Shown one piece after another: positions 13,201 to 25,975 of a stretch of DNA of 64,000 nt. The DNA is from Enoplosus armatus (taxonomy: Eukaryota; Chordata; Actinopteri; Centrarchiformes; Enoplosidae): assembly GCF_043641665.1 (NCBI RefSeq), contig NC_092183.1, positions 16,640,501 through 16,704,500 on the forward strand, given 5' to 3'. Each line of letters begins with the position of its first letter. Positions within the stretch are counted from its first letter, which is position 1. A program made the translations under genes and the position numbers. The notes beneath the pieces are model-generated. The model had not been told where the DNA came from, searched no databases, and saw only the letters and a program-made list of their open reading frames with translations.

Positions 13201-15235
13201 CTATTAACCATACTTATGAGCTTTGACAATCCTCCGCAGATGGAGGTCATCGATCAACTCCTATTTTGTGTATTTTTTACTAATGCAAACAACTACTGTA
13301 TACAATAGTGTCAAAGTCAAAAAGGAGAACTACTTGCCTTGCTTCTAACCTGATTTGCTTCAGTAGTGCATGTTAAGAGTCTTGATCTGAATTTTTTTCT
13401 TTTTGGCGTAAATAATGATTTGTTTGTTCCAACAAATGAGTCTAATGGCATTACTATAATTTACTATATGTTGTACAGAGGCTCATCGAGGCTCATCGTA
13501 TACTGCAGAAGTGATATTAAAGAGGTCCTGTCTTTTTAGATCTCTCTGCGCTTTTTTCTGAGTTGTCTATCATGCTTCCTCCTCTCTTCCTCCCCTCTCA
13601 CTTTGCTCCATGTATTTGAAGCGCTTTGTGAAATTCCTGTCTTATCCAGGTGAGTATGAGCTGATCCCCAGGCCCTTTGCTCTTGTCAGGAATCTCCCAG
13701 GCTATCGGTCTCTCCTGGGGCCCTGTTTCACACACCAAATTGATGTCTCCGACTGGAAATGACACTTTCAGCAGGATTTGCCATTCTAAACCACCTCAAA
13801 CCCATGTGATCTCACCCATTCACTCTCAGAGGGATTGCCTTGAAATGCACCATAGCTTCAAAAGCCAATGAGCATAGTATGCTTGAATGAAAAGCTGATA
13901 CATATCCTATCAGGGAAAAAAAGAAAAGATATTCTAAAATGCTGGCAATGTAGAACAGTATCTTTTTCTCTGAACAAAGACCAACAGTAGCATGAATAAG
14001 AAGGTATTGCCTGGGGGAATGCAATGGAGGGTAAAAGGGAGTGGAACTAAAGAAATCAATAACCACATGAATTTTCATGTGTAGGTGCTTGTCCACCATT
14101 TTCTTTATCTTGTTAATATCTGTCTCGGTCCATCCATCCATGAATACAGACACAGATGGTATGATTAATACATATTCAGATCTCGCCATCTTTTTCTAAC
14201 ACTCCGTTTAAAGGAAGAGCACAGTGACCATGTTGCTTTGCTTAAGGACTAGTTATGATATAATTTGATGCTGGAGTAGAAGGAAAAGTGAAAAGGTGTG
14301 ACCAAGAATCCCTCCCTTGACTTATTTTCATCCCCAAGTCTTTTTGGGGCTGCATGTTTCTCCTAGGGGGCTCTACAGACTGGCATAATGGATAAGGGCA
14401 AGGGTGTGAAAGGAGCACCTTAAGGCACCTCATTCAACCCTCCCAATCTCTCCTGCGCACACTCTTGAGCTGTGAAGGCCTTCTTTCTTTGCCCTGCTAG
14501 CATGGGAGCCCTGTAATAGGCTCTAATTGATAGGGAGGTGTTGGGGTCTTTCTGTATGGGCTGAAGAGATGAGAGTAAGAGGAAGAAAGAGGGAGAGAGA
14601 GAGGATTACATGCGGGCCTATGGGTTGGTAGTGGGGGAGGAGGAGAGGCTGTGGAGTGGTCTAGGCCCCGTCCGTAATGAGTCATTAATTTCCTAGCGGT
14701 TTTGTGGCGGTTGGCTCATTACTGGTCTGCAGAGGAGCAGGAACAAAGCTCTGGGTAGGTAGGAGGTGAGCTTAAATAGTTGGGGCTCAACACTTCCCAA
14801 CAAAAGGAGGAAGAGAACGTTGAATGGCACTTGGAACAGATGCAGTAAAAAGTGGCAGATGCAAATTGCGGGAGAGCAAGTCTTCCTTCAAGCACTTTTC
14901 TCTTTTTATTTTGTCAGACTGCAGCCTGAGAGTCTAATTAGTTAGTGAGGTGTTTCACTTCTGATAGGGCTGTGTCTCGTTATTGTCACAAAGAGGATTC
15001 GTAGAAATGGGAGGAAACGCATATGTTCCACAGTCCCCGGTGGAAACTGCTCACTGCAATAGTTTAATTGATTTCATTATTTATTTTACTCTATAGATAT
15101 GGAAAGACATGCAGTATTTTCATGCTATGAAATGGTGTTGTATATAGTTTAAGATGTGATAAAACAGTGTGAAGATGATGCCCGCAGGTAATTAATTATG
15201 TTTTTAATTATGTGTTTATACTCTTCTCCCTACAG

Positions 15236-15360
15236 GCAGAATGATTATGCACAAATTGGCATTGGTTCTAATGAAAATGTGGTCGTCCCTCGCTTTGTGG
15301 AGTGCGTGGGCCTTGTGTCGAAGGTCACCTGTGGGGCAAACCACAATCTTGCATTGACAG
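15236..15360 (+). CDS. Internal exon of an RCC1-repeat (beta-propeller) protein gene
   Basis: This 125-base exon is preceded by a pyrimidine-rich acceptor (ctcttctccctacag) and followed by a GTACGG donor. It enters with one base completing a split codon and leaves with one base of the next (phase 2 in, phase 1 out). Forty-one codons are open. They read as an RCC1 repeat: NDYAQIGIG (the family's N-x-Y-G-Q-L-G-x-G position), NENVVVP, then VSKVTCGANHNLALT, matching the V-x-x-V-x-C-G-x-x-H-x-L-A-L signature. If the upstream exon ends in TGG-GG, the repeat would open with the usual Trp-Gly. RCC1 repeats form seven-bladed propellers, used for example in guanine-nucleotide exchange or protein docking; which applies here cannot be told from one blade. 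The next exon joins in frame. The gene may be SERGEF, but that is a weak guess. Confidence 0.88.
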
Positions 15361-16494
15361 GTACGGTGATGTACTGTGCAGGCCTGCTATGATACATAAC
15401 ATTCAAGCGACATATTGGCATCAAATGGATAATGAACTAGTAAAAAATATTATATAAAATATATATTATTTTTTTTATTAAAAATGCAGCCATTTTAAAT
15501 TGTACCCATGTTATATTATATATGCTCTGTACCAGTTACCTCTCTTTATTTAATATGCTCCAACATACAAGAAGTGGATCCTGTCATTGACCCTTCACCT
15601 ATTATGCTAGATTTTATATTCCATAAAACATGCCAGCACAAATCAGCTGGACAATATCTTTAAGAAGGGAGCTGACGTCACTAGTCATGAGCTGTCACTG
15701 TGTGCTTCAAAGTTCACCCATTTTACTCAATTTTATGCGAATATCAGAGCCCTCAAGCCCTCGATCGGCACATCACCTGAGAGAGAGACAAGGAGGGAGA
15801 GAGACAGAGTTAGCGAGAATATGGCCCTGGCTCCTGATCCATAACAGTCATTGCCTGTTACATACATTTCAGAATTCATTCAGGCTATGAAGATAATCGA
15901 GGTAGTCGACAGTTTCCCCTGCAGCCCAATGGATTTATGATAGCACTGTCAAGAAAATGAGGCGAAATGACACAGTAGCTGACTTTAGCTGCAAATAATG
16001 TGATAGGCCGTACAGTGGTGCAGCAGCAGCTGCTGTCATTGCAGGTAATAGGCTATAAAGAAGCCTGATAGCAATACCTGTCATTTCTTAATGGCTGACT
16101 TCACTGAAGAGCTTTTGTGGCCTTTAACATGAAGATAATGGAAGATACAACAAATTTTACAGCTTTTGCGTTGCATTCATAATTTATCACCAGAGGCCCC
16201 ATGCAGCAGCAGCAGCACAACAAGGACAACATGCTCCTAGAGGCGTGCTGGAGAGAGATGCAAGATGAGCTGCGGGGGGTTAGAGGCCCGTGCTATACTT
16301 TGCTATTAATGGAGGAACTGCACAATGTCCGACAATCAATTGATATGATCATATACCTGTCATATTACGTGATGACACCTGTGTGTACTGCATATGTTTT
16401 GGAAATTAGATTTTGGAAATGACAATTAATTTCCAGAAATAATGTGTTATTTTCTCGAAGTGGAAACTTTAATTCACTCATTGATGACATGCAG
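15361..16494 (+). other. Phase-1 intron between the two RCC1 exons
   Basis: This 1,134-base stretch is bounded by GT and AG in phase with both neighbouring exons. It is AT-rich near its start (15440-15500, with a run of eight T). It contains a short GA-rich tract near 15780-15810 and a CAG-type triplet run near 16202-16216. I see no further exon or mobile element in it. Confidence 0.8.
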
Positions 16495-16638
16495 GTGACG
16501 GCAGGTTGTTTCAGTGGGGCTGTGGACGGGCGTGTGGGAACACAAAGAGGAACATCCTGTTCCCAGAGGAAGTGACGCTCCCAAGCTTGGCAGTGAGAGA
16601 CATTGCTGGGGGATGTTGGCATAGCCTGCTTCTAACAG
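16495..16638 (+). CDS. Next internal exon of the same RCC1-repeat gene
   Basis: This 144-base exon has acceptor ...gacatgcag and donor GTTAGT, with phase 1 on both sides. Joined to the exon ending at 15360, the split codon becomes Gly and the frame runs on as GDGRLFQWGCGRACGN, then FPEEVTLPSL, then VRDIAGGCWHSLLLT. These are the hallmarks of an RCC1 repeat: D-G-x-L-x-x-W-G at the start of a blade and V-x-x-I-A-G-G-x-x-H-S-L-L-L at its end. The segment after WGCG lacks the usual GQLG and carries ACGNTKRN instead, so this blade is atypical. From memory, human SERGEF also has an FQWG-containing blade without GQLG, which is why that gene is suggested, at low certainty. The next exon should begin with two bases completing Gly, then another D/E-G-x-x-x-x-W-G; I did not find it downstream. 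Confidence 0.88.
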
Positions 16639-19600
16639 GTTAGTCTCTGCTTATGTTTTACACCTATTAGTGTAACACAGTGCAATACAGCCATTTTCTA
16701 CATTAAATCCAGCAGTACCTTTTGCCTGCTGGTATATGCATTTTTCTGTTTATAGTACATGCAGACATAGAGTACATGCTTGTATCTACCGTACACGCCG
16801 ACATGTCCACGACCCCAACATAAAGAATGCGTAAATCCTTGGTGTGTGTCTTGGCCCTCACACAGACATGTGAGTGTGTGCTTTTAGCTGTGGTGTCTCA
16901 TCTATCCACATCATTCATTAAGAGCTCTCCCAGGGCTAGTGCGGCTACATAAACACCGAGGTTGAGGCCACGGCTGCTCTTTCACCTCACTGCGGAGAAC
17001 TTCAAAGTCACTTCTCCTCACACAGCAGATGAATGCTCCCTGTCTGCCTGGCTGATATATTGGCCCCAGTTGTTGTCTTCTTACTGTAGTATGGCTGAGA
17101 CTGAGGCCCCATCATGGAGCCATAGCTGGGCCATTTGTTAGTTTTAGCTGTATCTCCAAGACCTGGCTTTGATTCTGAAGGGAGGACATTAATCCTTTTA
17201 ATACAACACTTTGTAGAGTCGTTTTCCTGTGTTGCTAATGTCGTCTATTATTAACCCCATTAAAAGTGTAATACAATTTAAGTAGAGTGCTAAAAGTGGA
17301 TCATTTGTTGCTCCGTTCTGTTTGAATTAATTCTCAATTTATGATCTAAATGATTAAACTATAGGAGTCACAGCACTAAATGAGATTCTTAAACGGCCGG
17401 GCATACATTTACACATATTAATACAAACATTTATGAGTACTCTTTCGCACAGACATGTGTACAGACACACACACAAAGCTGCTGTGTGTTGCACTTGCTC
17501 CTCTAAATCCTGTAATGTCCCCAGTTTGATCCCTAGCTCCATTCTGTCATGAGGGAACAGAAATATCCATCTTCAATCAGGCCTTAATGAATAGCCTGAT
17601 GAGTGTCGGGCAGAACTGAATTACCAGATAGATTTGAAGAGCGTGAGAGTGTGTGTGCACTGTATGTGTGTGTATGGGATGGGTGGGGGGTAGTTAGAGG
17701 GTCAGTAGAACAGGACACATGTAGAAATTAATTCTCTCCAAGTTCAAAAAAGAAATTGGCTAATTCTGTCATATGAGCCTCATGGAATCGCCGTATCTAT
17801 TGGTATGAGTCTTCATTTATTAGGGTCAAACTGCGGAGGGTTGCACAAGGGATAGAAACGAGAGGTTGGGGGAGAGCAGGTCGGAGTGATGGAGGGTGAG
17901 ATTTGGAAAATTGGAAAGAAAAGGAGAGAAAGAACGGAAAAGAGTAGAAAAATGATAGAGTAATGGGAAAGATGGAGCAAAAAGAGAGCAAGAGAGTCGG
18001 TGGTATGAGAGACAGCTTGCCTGGGCCGGAGCATATTGAGGGCAGCAGGTGGAAGAGTGGCACAGTTAATTAAAACGCCTGTCTTAATGTCTCAGCCCGT
18101 CACTCCAGGGAGAGAGAGAGAGAGAGACAGAGAGAGAAAAAGAGAGAGTTGCCAGGCTCGAGCTGGGCTACACCCAACCAGCCATCTAGACAGCAAACCA
18201 ACCATCCAGCCAACCAACCAGGCCACATGTCAGACAAGCCCTGACACTGTGCCCTTCACCCCCATCATTCTTTGCATCACACACTCACACATATACACGC
18301 ATACTCAGACATACACGGGCCTCAAAACCCCACCCACTATTTCCTTTTTCTTATCCATGTACCCATACCCTTATCCAAATGGCCATCCTCTCTAATCTGA
18401 TGCAGACCTCTTAAAAAAAGCCCCTTCTCTAAAAGAAAAAAAAAAGAACAAAAACACACTTCTGATGTTACCGTTTTGCTCAGCAGCATCTGTAGCATGC
18501 CTCTAGACTTCCAGCCTTGCAGCGTAATCTGTCTGCTTTTAATAATTCATAGAAAGCACAGGCTGTGCACTATGTACTGAATGCTGAGGGTAATGGGGAT
18601 GTTGTGATATTTCTATCATGGCCTGTCTGGAGCAGCAAGCGAATCAAACCATTAAAGATCTGATAAGCAGTCTGTTCAGTGTCACAACAGCATTGGCTGT
18701 CATCGCTGCCTTAGGTGGACCTTAACAAATCCATTCTGCTCTGTATGCTACAATCTAGCGAATGGTGATACATGGCAGAGATTCTCCGCTACGTTGTCAC
18801 AAAGTTTCAAGTCACACCAAATCACTGATGTGTGGTATTCCTCAAAGACACATGTACACATGAGCCCAATGTAATGTTTGACAATCCTGAGAACACCACT
18901 ATTCTGTACAATGTATTATGTTTGCAGTGTGTTTTATTAGCCATGAATTAAAATGCATTTAAAGAGAAAAGGGGCAAATGAAGAGTGTGAGCATCCATCC
19001 ATGCGTGAGGTGGGTCTAGAGTTGTACGTCGTGTTGTTTGACTAATGTTTTATCAGGCTTTGCTGTATCACGGCAGATTGCTTTGTCAATAATCAGCCTG
19101 GTGCCTCAGTGAGCATGAATCTGAGATTGTCAGGCTGAGTGACAGGCTGGAGATGGCAGATAATTCAAAGAAATTGGAAGTGTGAAATCTTTAAGGGCCA
19201 CTTCTTAACACAGCAAATGCCAGGGTATCTTTCCATCAGCTGCTGCTCTCACAAGCCACCGCATTGTTAATGGTGGCCTGTCTGTCCATCAAGACCGCTT
19301 CAGGAGGGATTTAGACCTGTTTGGCGCCTTATCTCTCTGACTGCCTCCTACTAACCTGACCACTGCACAGGCCTTGAGTGCTGTGTGTGTTCCATGTGGC
19401 CAATGAGGGTCATAAATCTACCTCCAGAGCAATATATATTTTTTCTTTTCATTCGCTTATTTATAGATATTGATTTATTTGATTATCTGTCTCACAGTGT
19501 ATTGGTATATATGTCCATTGTTTCACCATCAGGAGCCAAATGTAATGGTGCTTGTAGCACTTGTTAATTTAACTGTCAACACTACTGATTGACCTTAGAT

Positions 19601-20265
19601 TGTAGCAGTAAGTGAGTGTGTTTCTGTGTCTGCTGCTGTCGTTCTGGATGGATGAAGAAAAGCCATTGTCTGTTTTCAGGTTTGTGCAAAAACATTGTTC
19701 CGATCAAGAAACTCCAAATGCCACTCACTGATAGGAGATAACTGTTTCCATATGAGTCACATCTTCACGTAAGGATAAATGTTTTTAGTTCATTAAATAT
19801 TAAGAAATATAAATATGTTTAGGTAATTTTTTAACAGCATTTAAACATTAACATTAATATGATTTCATTGTTTTAATGTGTCCACTCAAACATGCAAAGT
19901 GTGAAGAGGAGGCAATGGAATCGATGTCTTCTATGAATATACATTTCATTAATACGTTGAGATCTGGGGCATTTGAATACCCAAAATTAACCTAAAAGTA
20001 ATTTGAAATATAAGTTAATTATTAGTTTGATAATGAGGTTTATGATTAAGAAGTTAATAAAAGAAACAAAAAGTCCACTTTTGCACTAGAAAATAAAACC
20101 GAGAATTCACACAGGAGTAAAAAAACCTGTGTGTGTGTATGTGCACGCTGACGTTCATTCATCTCATCAGAACTGCCACTGCGCTGATGGAACTCAAGTA
20201 TTACGGTTTTGAATAGTGACGTCCTGACCTAGCTTGCTCTCCCTCCTTTCACACTCGTTGAAAAC

Positions 20266-20765
20266 GAGGAGAAAGGCAGAAGAGGACAGAGAGAAAGACG
20301 AGGAGAAAAGACAACAAGGCAAAAAATGGATCCTCCACATCTGCTAATCCAAAAAAAGCTTAGACTCTGTCCTCTGTTTGTATGTACAGAGAAATAATGA
20401 GAGAAAATAGACAGAGCAGGAAGGGGGACTACAGAGAAAGACCCAGAGAGAGGAAAAGAAATAAACAAAGAGGAAAAGAAACAAATATGTCCCCTATTTT
20501 CCCCTTGTAATGGTCTCAATTCCCTGCCAGAGCTCCCTGTCACAGGGAGGTAGTTCCCAGGCCGACACATCTCAAGCTGTTCAAACATCCATTAGGATGT
20601 TTTGTTTTATACACTCTACAAATACAGCAAGACGAGACAGAAACGGGCAGATGATGAGAGGGAAATTGAGGAAGAAAGAAAAGAGACAGAAAGACAGAGA
20701 AGAGAGGGTGAAGAGGGGAGTGAGCTGATGGGAACAGCAGAGAGAGGAGAAGAGGAAATTTATCA
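20266..20765. repeat. Purine-rich (GA) low-complexity cluster
   Basis: Two long purine-dominated stretches (about 20266-20480 and 20625-20765) of the form gaggaaaagaaa, agagacagaaag and agagagaggag flank a mixed segment. Frames through it give Glu/Arg/Lys-rich nonsense on one strand and Ser/Phe/Leu-rich nonsense on the other. Such mirror-symmetric purine tracts can adopt triplex structure, but no function is shown. Confidence 0.8.
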
Positions 20766-21324
20766 AGAAACTCGTGTGATATTTAATGATCCTTGTATGT
20801 GGAGAGGGAAGACCACACCAGCTCGTTCTCCTCCGCCAAATACCGATCCCCTAACTTAATTTCCTGCTCAATTGCTGTTCTATAGTGCATAGTACAGTGA
20901 TACAGGCTGGCAATATAGAAAACAGATTGCCTGTGCGGCGAAGTGGATAAGGCTGAGGCTTGTGCTGCTGGAGACCTGCAGTCTCCAGGGGGGTCTTGTC
21001 GGTGGGCTTCACAAAACCAACAAAGCCCATCTTTCCCTGCGACTGGCAGCAGCTGGCAGGTAGATCTTCAAGCACTGGAGGTGGGAAAGTGGATCTGTGG
21101 GTGTGGTGTGTGAGTGTGTGTTTCCCTGCAGTGTGTGTATGTGATGCTGAGAGTCTTGCTATTCTTTGTAGTGGAGAGTTCCACAGTCTTCCATCTTGTG
21201 TTTGCTCATGTGCTATGACTCCAATCCACTCAAAAATGTAGGCCTGCATGGACAGCAACCATCAATCAGTGCACAGTGTGCAACTACAGTTACAGTGTTT
21301 TCCCAGAGACACACGCACAGATAC

Positions 21325-21360
<36 letters not shown>
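21325..21360. repeat. (CA)n microsatellite
   Basis: A CA dinucleotide run of about 18 units follows atacaa and continues imperfectly into tacacatacc. It creates the spurious His/Thr repeat frames here. Confidence 0.97.
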
Positions 21361-21365
<5 letters not shown>

Positions 21366-24300
21366 ATACCTTCCATCAGTGATACATACATACAGTACAC
21401 ATGCCTGTTACTGTGTGAGACGCTTCGAAGAGCCTTATTAGAATTTTTTGCTCATTTTTTCCCTTCCATAGACCAACCCTGTTTTTGACATCCATTGTGT
21501 TCTCCATGAAATCCAGTAGAACACACAAATGCAGATTTGCATGTCCAGTGTGCATATATACATAAATTAATGTAAAACACAAGAACCTGAAATATGTGAC
21601 AGTAATTACTCAGATCCTTTTATGACTTACAAACTTCTGATATTTTTGTGAAATGTATTTCAGATCGAATGCTTTTAACCGCGTTTGTATAGAAAAACTT
21701 TTCACTTAACACTGTGGTAACTGATGTCACACAATAGGGATTTAACATCAAGTCAGTTCATGAAACATTTTGCTTTTGCTGTTGTAAAGTAATGTTTAAA
21801 TTTAATCTCTTCTTCTAGCATACAGGAAGTCATGTAATTTGTTGCATCGGCAAGAGCAAATGGAAGAACATTTGTGAATTTACATTAACATTAGGTGCAT
21901 TACCTACAGCCAATTTCAACTTTTTTTTATCAGAATAAAACATTACGGCAATGTTTGCTTCTGATTCTGAATTCAAATTGCTTAGAATACCACTTAAGAC
22001 AAAGTTATTTTTCCTTCTAGGCTAGGCTAATATGGTGAACTATCCTTTTGTATTGAACCAAACAGTAAGACATTAATCAATTATTAATTGTGAATAAGTG
22101 GCTTGAGTGATTGGCATACTGGTATACTACTGTACCTTTTCAGCTTGAACCTACATAAAGTCTTAATGTGTTCTCATGATGCTGTTTTAAAGTTTAAAGT
22201 AGGCCAGTATAGTGAAGTCTACCTGGAGAACTGATTTTACTTGCATCCCAGTTCTTTTAGAGTTGTTATTTCATGCAGGAAGTGTCACTAACCTAGTTGC
22301 CATTGGGTTTTGCGCTAATGTTAGCAGTATGAACCTCCTCTGACCTCTCAAAGTGACAGGGTTTTGTTGCGTAACAACCTTGTGTAATGAACTTCCTCCC
22401 AGGAGATGTCATTAAGGACGGGAATGTTTGTCTTCCGCTTGCACCAAAATGAATATTCAGCTATTATCGCTGCACTGCATTCAGATCTGATATGAGTATT
22501 GGGTTTCAGCTTGTACAGAAGAGAGACAGAAACCCATTCCAGATGGGTTTTATTCACTGTGTCTGTGTCTCTCTGATCAGCCACTGGTTTTCTCAATTTA
22601 TCACATCTAACTGGGTTTTGCAATGTAAAGACAGTTAAGGTCACTTCTCTGTCTTCCTAAACATAGTTTTATCCGGCATACATCATTCAGACTCTCCCCC
22701 TAGTCTCTCTTGCCCAGATTTACATATTTGTTTTAACTAATGTCCTGTTGTAGGCCACTAAAGATCTGTAATAACACTGCTAGGGTTTCTCCAAGTTGAC
22801 CACGCCAAGAACCACATAGACGTGAATGGGATAGAGTTGTCAGAAGGCTTTCCATCACACACAGGGATCACATTTGAGCAAAGGTTTTCCTTGATAAATG
22901 AACCCAATTGGTCAGCTTATCGGCTGGATCAACACTGTACGCCTTTCATGCCTCGTCTACTTTTCCCATATAGGAGGCCTTGTAGCGGGAGAGTGCACTT
23001 TGTATGTGTGTGATGTGCGAGTGGGAAAGAGAGACAAAGAAACAGAGAGAGAGAGAGAAATATGTCAAAATGATTATTTGGATTCCCTTGTTTATTGAAA
23101 ATGACTGAATCCAAGGTTGAACCTTTACATTCCAAAAATATTCGTATAAACGAGAAGGAAGGGAAGGGAGCTCTCTGTCCTTGTGGGGACGGCATACACC
23201 ATCTGATGCCTTGATTACCAATTCCCTTCTGAATACCATCATCCTAATAGTAAATATAACTACAGGAAGTAATGATTTCTGGTCCAAATTATGTGGATGT
23301 TTACACTGCGCGTTGACAGAGCAATATATTTCTGATCAAAGATAAACTGGACGAAAGAAAAATAGGAGTTGCATTAGTGCAACAGTGGGAAAGAGGAAAT
23401 GGTGGGTCCCGGCAGACTGATGTACCTTGTAAACCCCCCCTTGCTGCGCCAAAGGACTCACTGCCAAGATGGCTGCTTGAGCTCCAGGCCTGCAGGGCTT
23501 GACCCTGCGCATGCTGCCAGCCACCATTTCTCTAAATCCAACCTCAAAATGAATCTTCAGACCCTGGCATAATTCCTCATCCTCTCTTCCTGTCTTCCTC
23601 ACAACATCTCTCTCTGTCTCAGTGTTTCACTTCTTTTATTTTCCCGGGGAGGGTGGCGTGAGGTGCCTCATCTTTCAAATTCCTTTGAATTTAAGATGGT
23701 AAGACTTTTTTTCGAGGATGACTGTTTCATGGAGCTGGGTGTCTGGAGCTCCTCCCTACAGGTTTATCATGTTGGCAACCATGGATGGCTCCTTTTTTAG
23801 GGTTGTCGTGAGTTGTCCTCCCCTGAGTCTGGACCTCTCAAACACAGTGGCATGAATCCTTGGCAAACACTGTGCGCGAATAGCGCCATTAACATAGAAC
23901 GTCAAGTTTAATTGCTGGGCTTATAGTGGGTGTTTTTACGTACTCCTGACCTCATACTGAACTATGCTGTAAATGAAACAACACATGATCACATCATCTT
24001 TTATTTAATGGAAAGCTATGATGAAAGTTGGGCTAACAGAGAACGCAAGAATTTTGTAAGCTGTACTGTACAAAATGAAAAGTAATATATTATGCTTTCA
24101 ATGGGTTTGGCACATATCTCAAAAATGTAAAGCCGTGTTTTATTTAGCTGAAGCAGTTTATTGTTTGCATATCTTAAAGCCAAATGTGGGATCAGCTGTA
24201 TCCAACTTTAATTGCTTGTGTTGAATATATAGCTTATGAGTTTAGAGAGTCATTTCAGTTGACAAGTCCCCATAATAACCACTGATTTATTGTCTTAGAA

Positions 24301-24747
24301 AAGTGAAATAATAGGTTTTCTGTCTTAAGCCAATCACGGAGGGGTTTTATTGGATTTTTCCACTTTTCTAATAACTTTGCATTATTTTGGTTTCACATAA
24401 CAGTATATACTACTAAGTTGTTCTCGTGGTCTTCATTTCCATCCTTCACAAGGCAAACAAAAATTATTTTCCATTCCTGCTTGTCACATTATACCGACAG
24501 ATCCGTGGGCCAGGGCAGGCCTGTGTTAATTGTAGCTTGGACTAAGACGCAGTTTCTCTCTTTCCTCTCAGTCTATGTTAGGAATTATATCTTGTTCTTT
24601 CTTTTTTCCTTTAAACCTTCTCTTTCCTTTTCTGTTTTTTCCTCCTCTGTGTGGTGTAAGGGCTCACGAGGAGAGTTTTAAAATTAAAAGCTGAACTTCA
24701 ACCACTAGAGGTTATGCTTTTTCTTTATTTTTTCCTTTCTCCAAGCT

Positions 24748-24772
24748 CCCCCCCCCCCCCCCCCCCACCCCC
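24748..24772. repeat. Poly-C tract
   Basis: A run of 19 C, then A, then 5 C. It follows a T-rich, pyrimidine-only leader. Length at such tracts is prone to sequencing and assembly error. Confidence 0.95.
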
Positions 24773-25975
24773 TTTCTTCACCACTGAGTCAAACCACCCA
24801 CTAAGTCTAAGGTCACTAGCTAGCCAAGGCGAAGGCTGTTCAGCAGGGCTGCAGCAAACTTGGCAAAGTCCTGGTAAGACTCCCTGCTGCTCCATGGGAC
24901 ATACCAGCTCCTTTGCCAAGTCAAATAACACATTTAGTGAATTGAAAGTAAGATTTAAGTGGGGCAGTACAATGCGGCCAACCCTCTCATCTCTGAGCCG
25001 GTCCTTCTCTTTGTGTGCTAGAGTGTGAAAACTGCTCTTGTTCTCAGGGACTTAATCTTTTTTTTTCTTGCTGATTATTTGGAAACAGGTCAGTTGGGTG
25101 TGGAGGCTGTAACTCCACCCACCAGTTTTTTTTCTCATAACTTCACATTCATTGCTTCGTCAATTTTATTTCTCCTCACCTCTCATGTCTGTTTCTTTAC
25201 CTCTCTCTACCTCTTTTTTTTTTACCAGCACTCTTTTCTCCTCCCTGTGTGCATAAGAACATTTTTCAAAGAATTCAGTGGGCAAGTTCAGGCCCTTGAA
25301 GTGATTGGCTTTGATTCAAGACCATGTTTTCTTCTCTTCATTCTCCTCTTTTTCTCCTTCTTCTCACAGTATTGTGCTCCTTATTTCACCGTATGACACG
25401 TTTCACCTCTGTTTTTTTTTACTTTAACATACAAACACAAACATGCAGGTTTATGTTTTTTGTTGTGCTATTTTTTCTCTTATTCAACAACGGTGGAAAA
25501 ACAAAATGAAAAGAGAAAAATCTTGCTGCAGGTCTATTTGAATTCTGTGCTGGACTGATGTATCCATCATGAAATTATATAATTGAAATATATATAACTC
25601 CATGAATTTCACACTCTTTTGAAAAGACACTATATATAAATGTGCACAACAGGGTTGTATTGAATTCAAATATTTGGCAATAAAATGAATAATGTCTTTC
25701 CCACAGATACAGCCTCCAAGTCGTCCAAAGGCTTTTAGCATTCATTTTATTCATAGATTTGGGTGGTTGTTTGAATTGTGATGATACAAAAACAGTCATG
25801 TGAAAATTTGAAATTGACTCATTGAGGAGTATACCCACGTCTTACTGTCTTTCTGCCTCTGCACTTTGAAATGTATGATGCTAGAAAGCTAGGCTGGTTG
25901 ACACACTGGTTATCTTCAGGCAGGATTGTGTAAACATCCTAAAAAGACCAAGACAAGCTAAATGTTGATCCATGA

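Larger units (their letters stand above)
2655..15235. other. 12.6 kb intergenic or intronic stretch
   Basis: No supported gene. It contains the GT repeat at 2986-3021, the CT repeat at 7162-7205, a GA run near 5266-5281 and a very AT-rich zone (about 5640-6440). A purine-rich stretch lies near 11030-11090, and a 10-base tandem doublet (gaggctcatc) at 13478-13497. If the RCC1 gene extends upstream, part of this is its intron. A 125-codon minus-strand frame at 13812-14189 is noted separately and not called. Confidence 0.6.
16639..25975. other. Intron-like non-coding stretch downstream of the RCC1 exons
   Basis: No exon continuing the RCC1 propeller was found. Contents include GA-rich tracts (17870-18015 and 18108-18150), a long purine-rich cluster (20266-20765), the CA repeat at 21325-21360, the C tract at 24748-24772 and T-rich runs at 25055-25430. 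A 61-base minus-strand exon-like block at 20976-21036 is reported as a finding only. Confidence 0.6.

Noticed and set aside
19681..19730. Acceptor plus phase-1 frame GLCKNIVPIKKLQMPLTDRR then stop
   Set aside because: The phase fits the RCC1 exon end, but there is no RCC1 motif and a stop comes after 20 residues.
20602..20859. Glu/Arg/Lys-rich plus-strand frame
   Set aside because: It comes from the purine-rich low-complexity cluster; the coiled-coil look is a composition artefact.
25089..25130. GQLGVEAVTPPT, resembling the RCC1 GQLG motif
   Set aside because: Only five residues match, flanked by poly-T-derived Phe/Leu. There is no WG before or CGxxH after.
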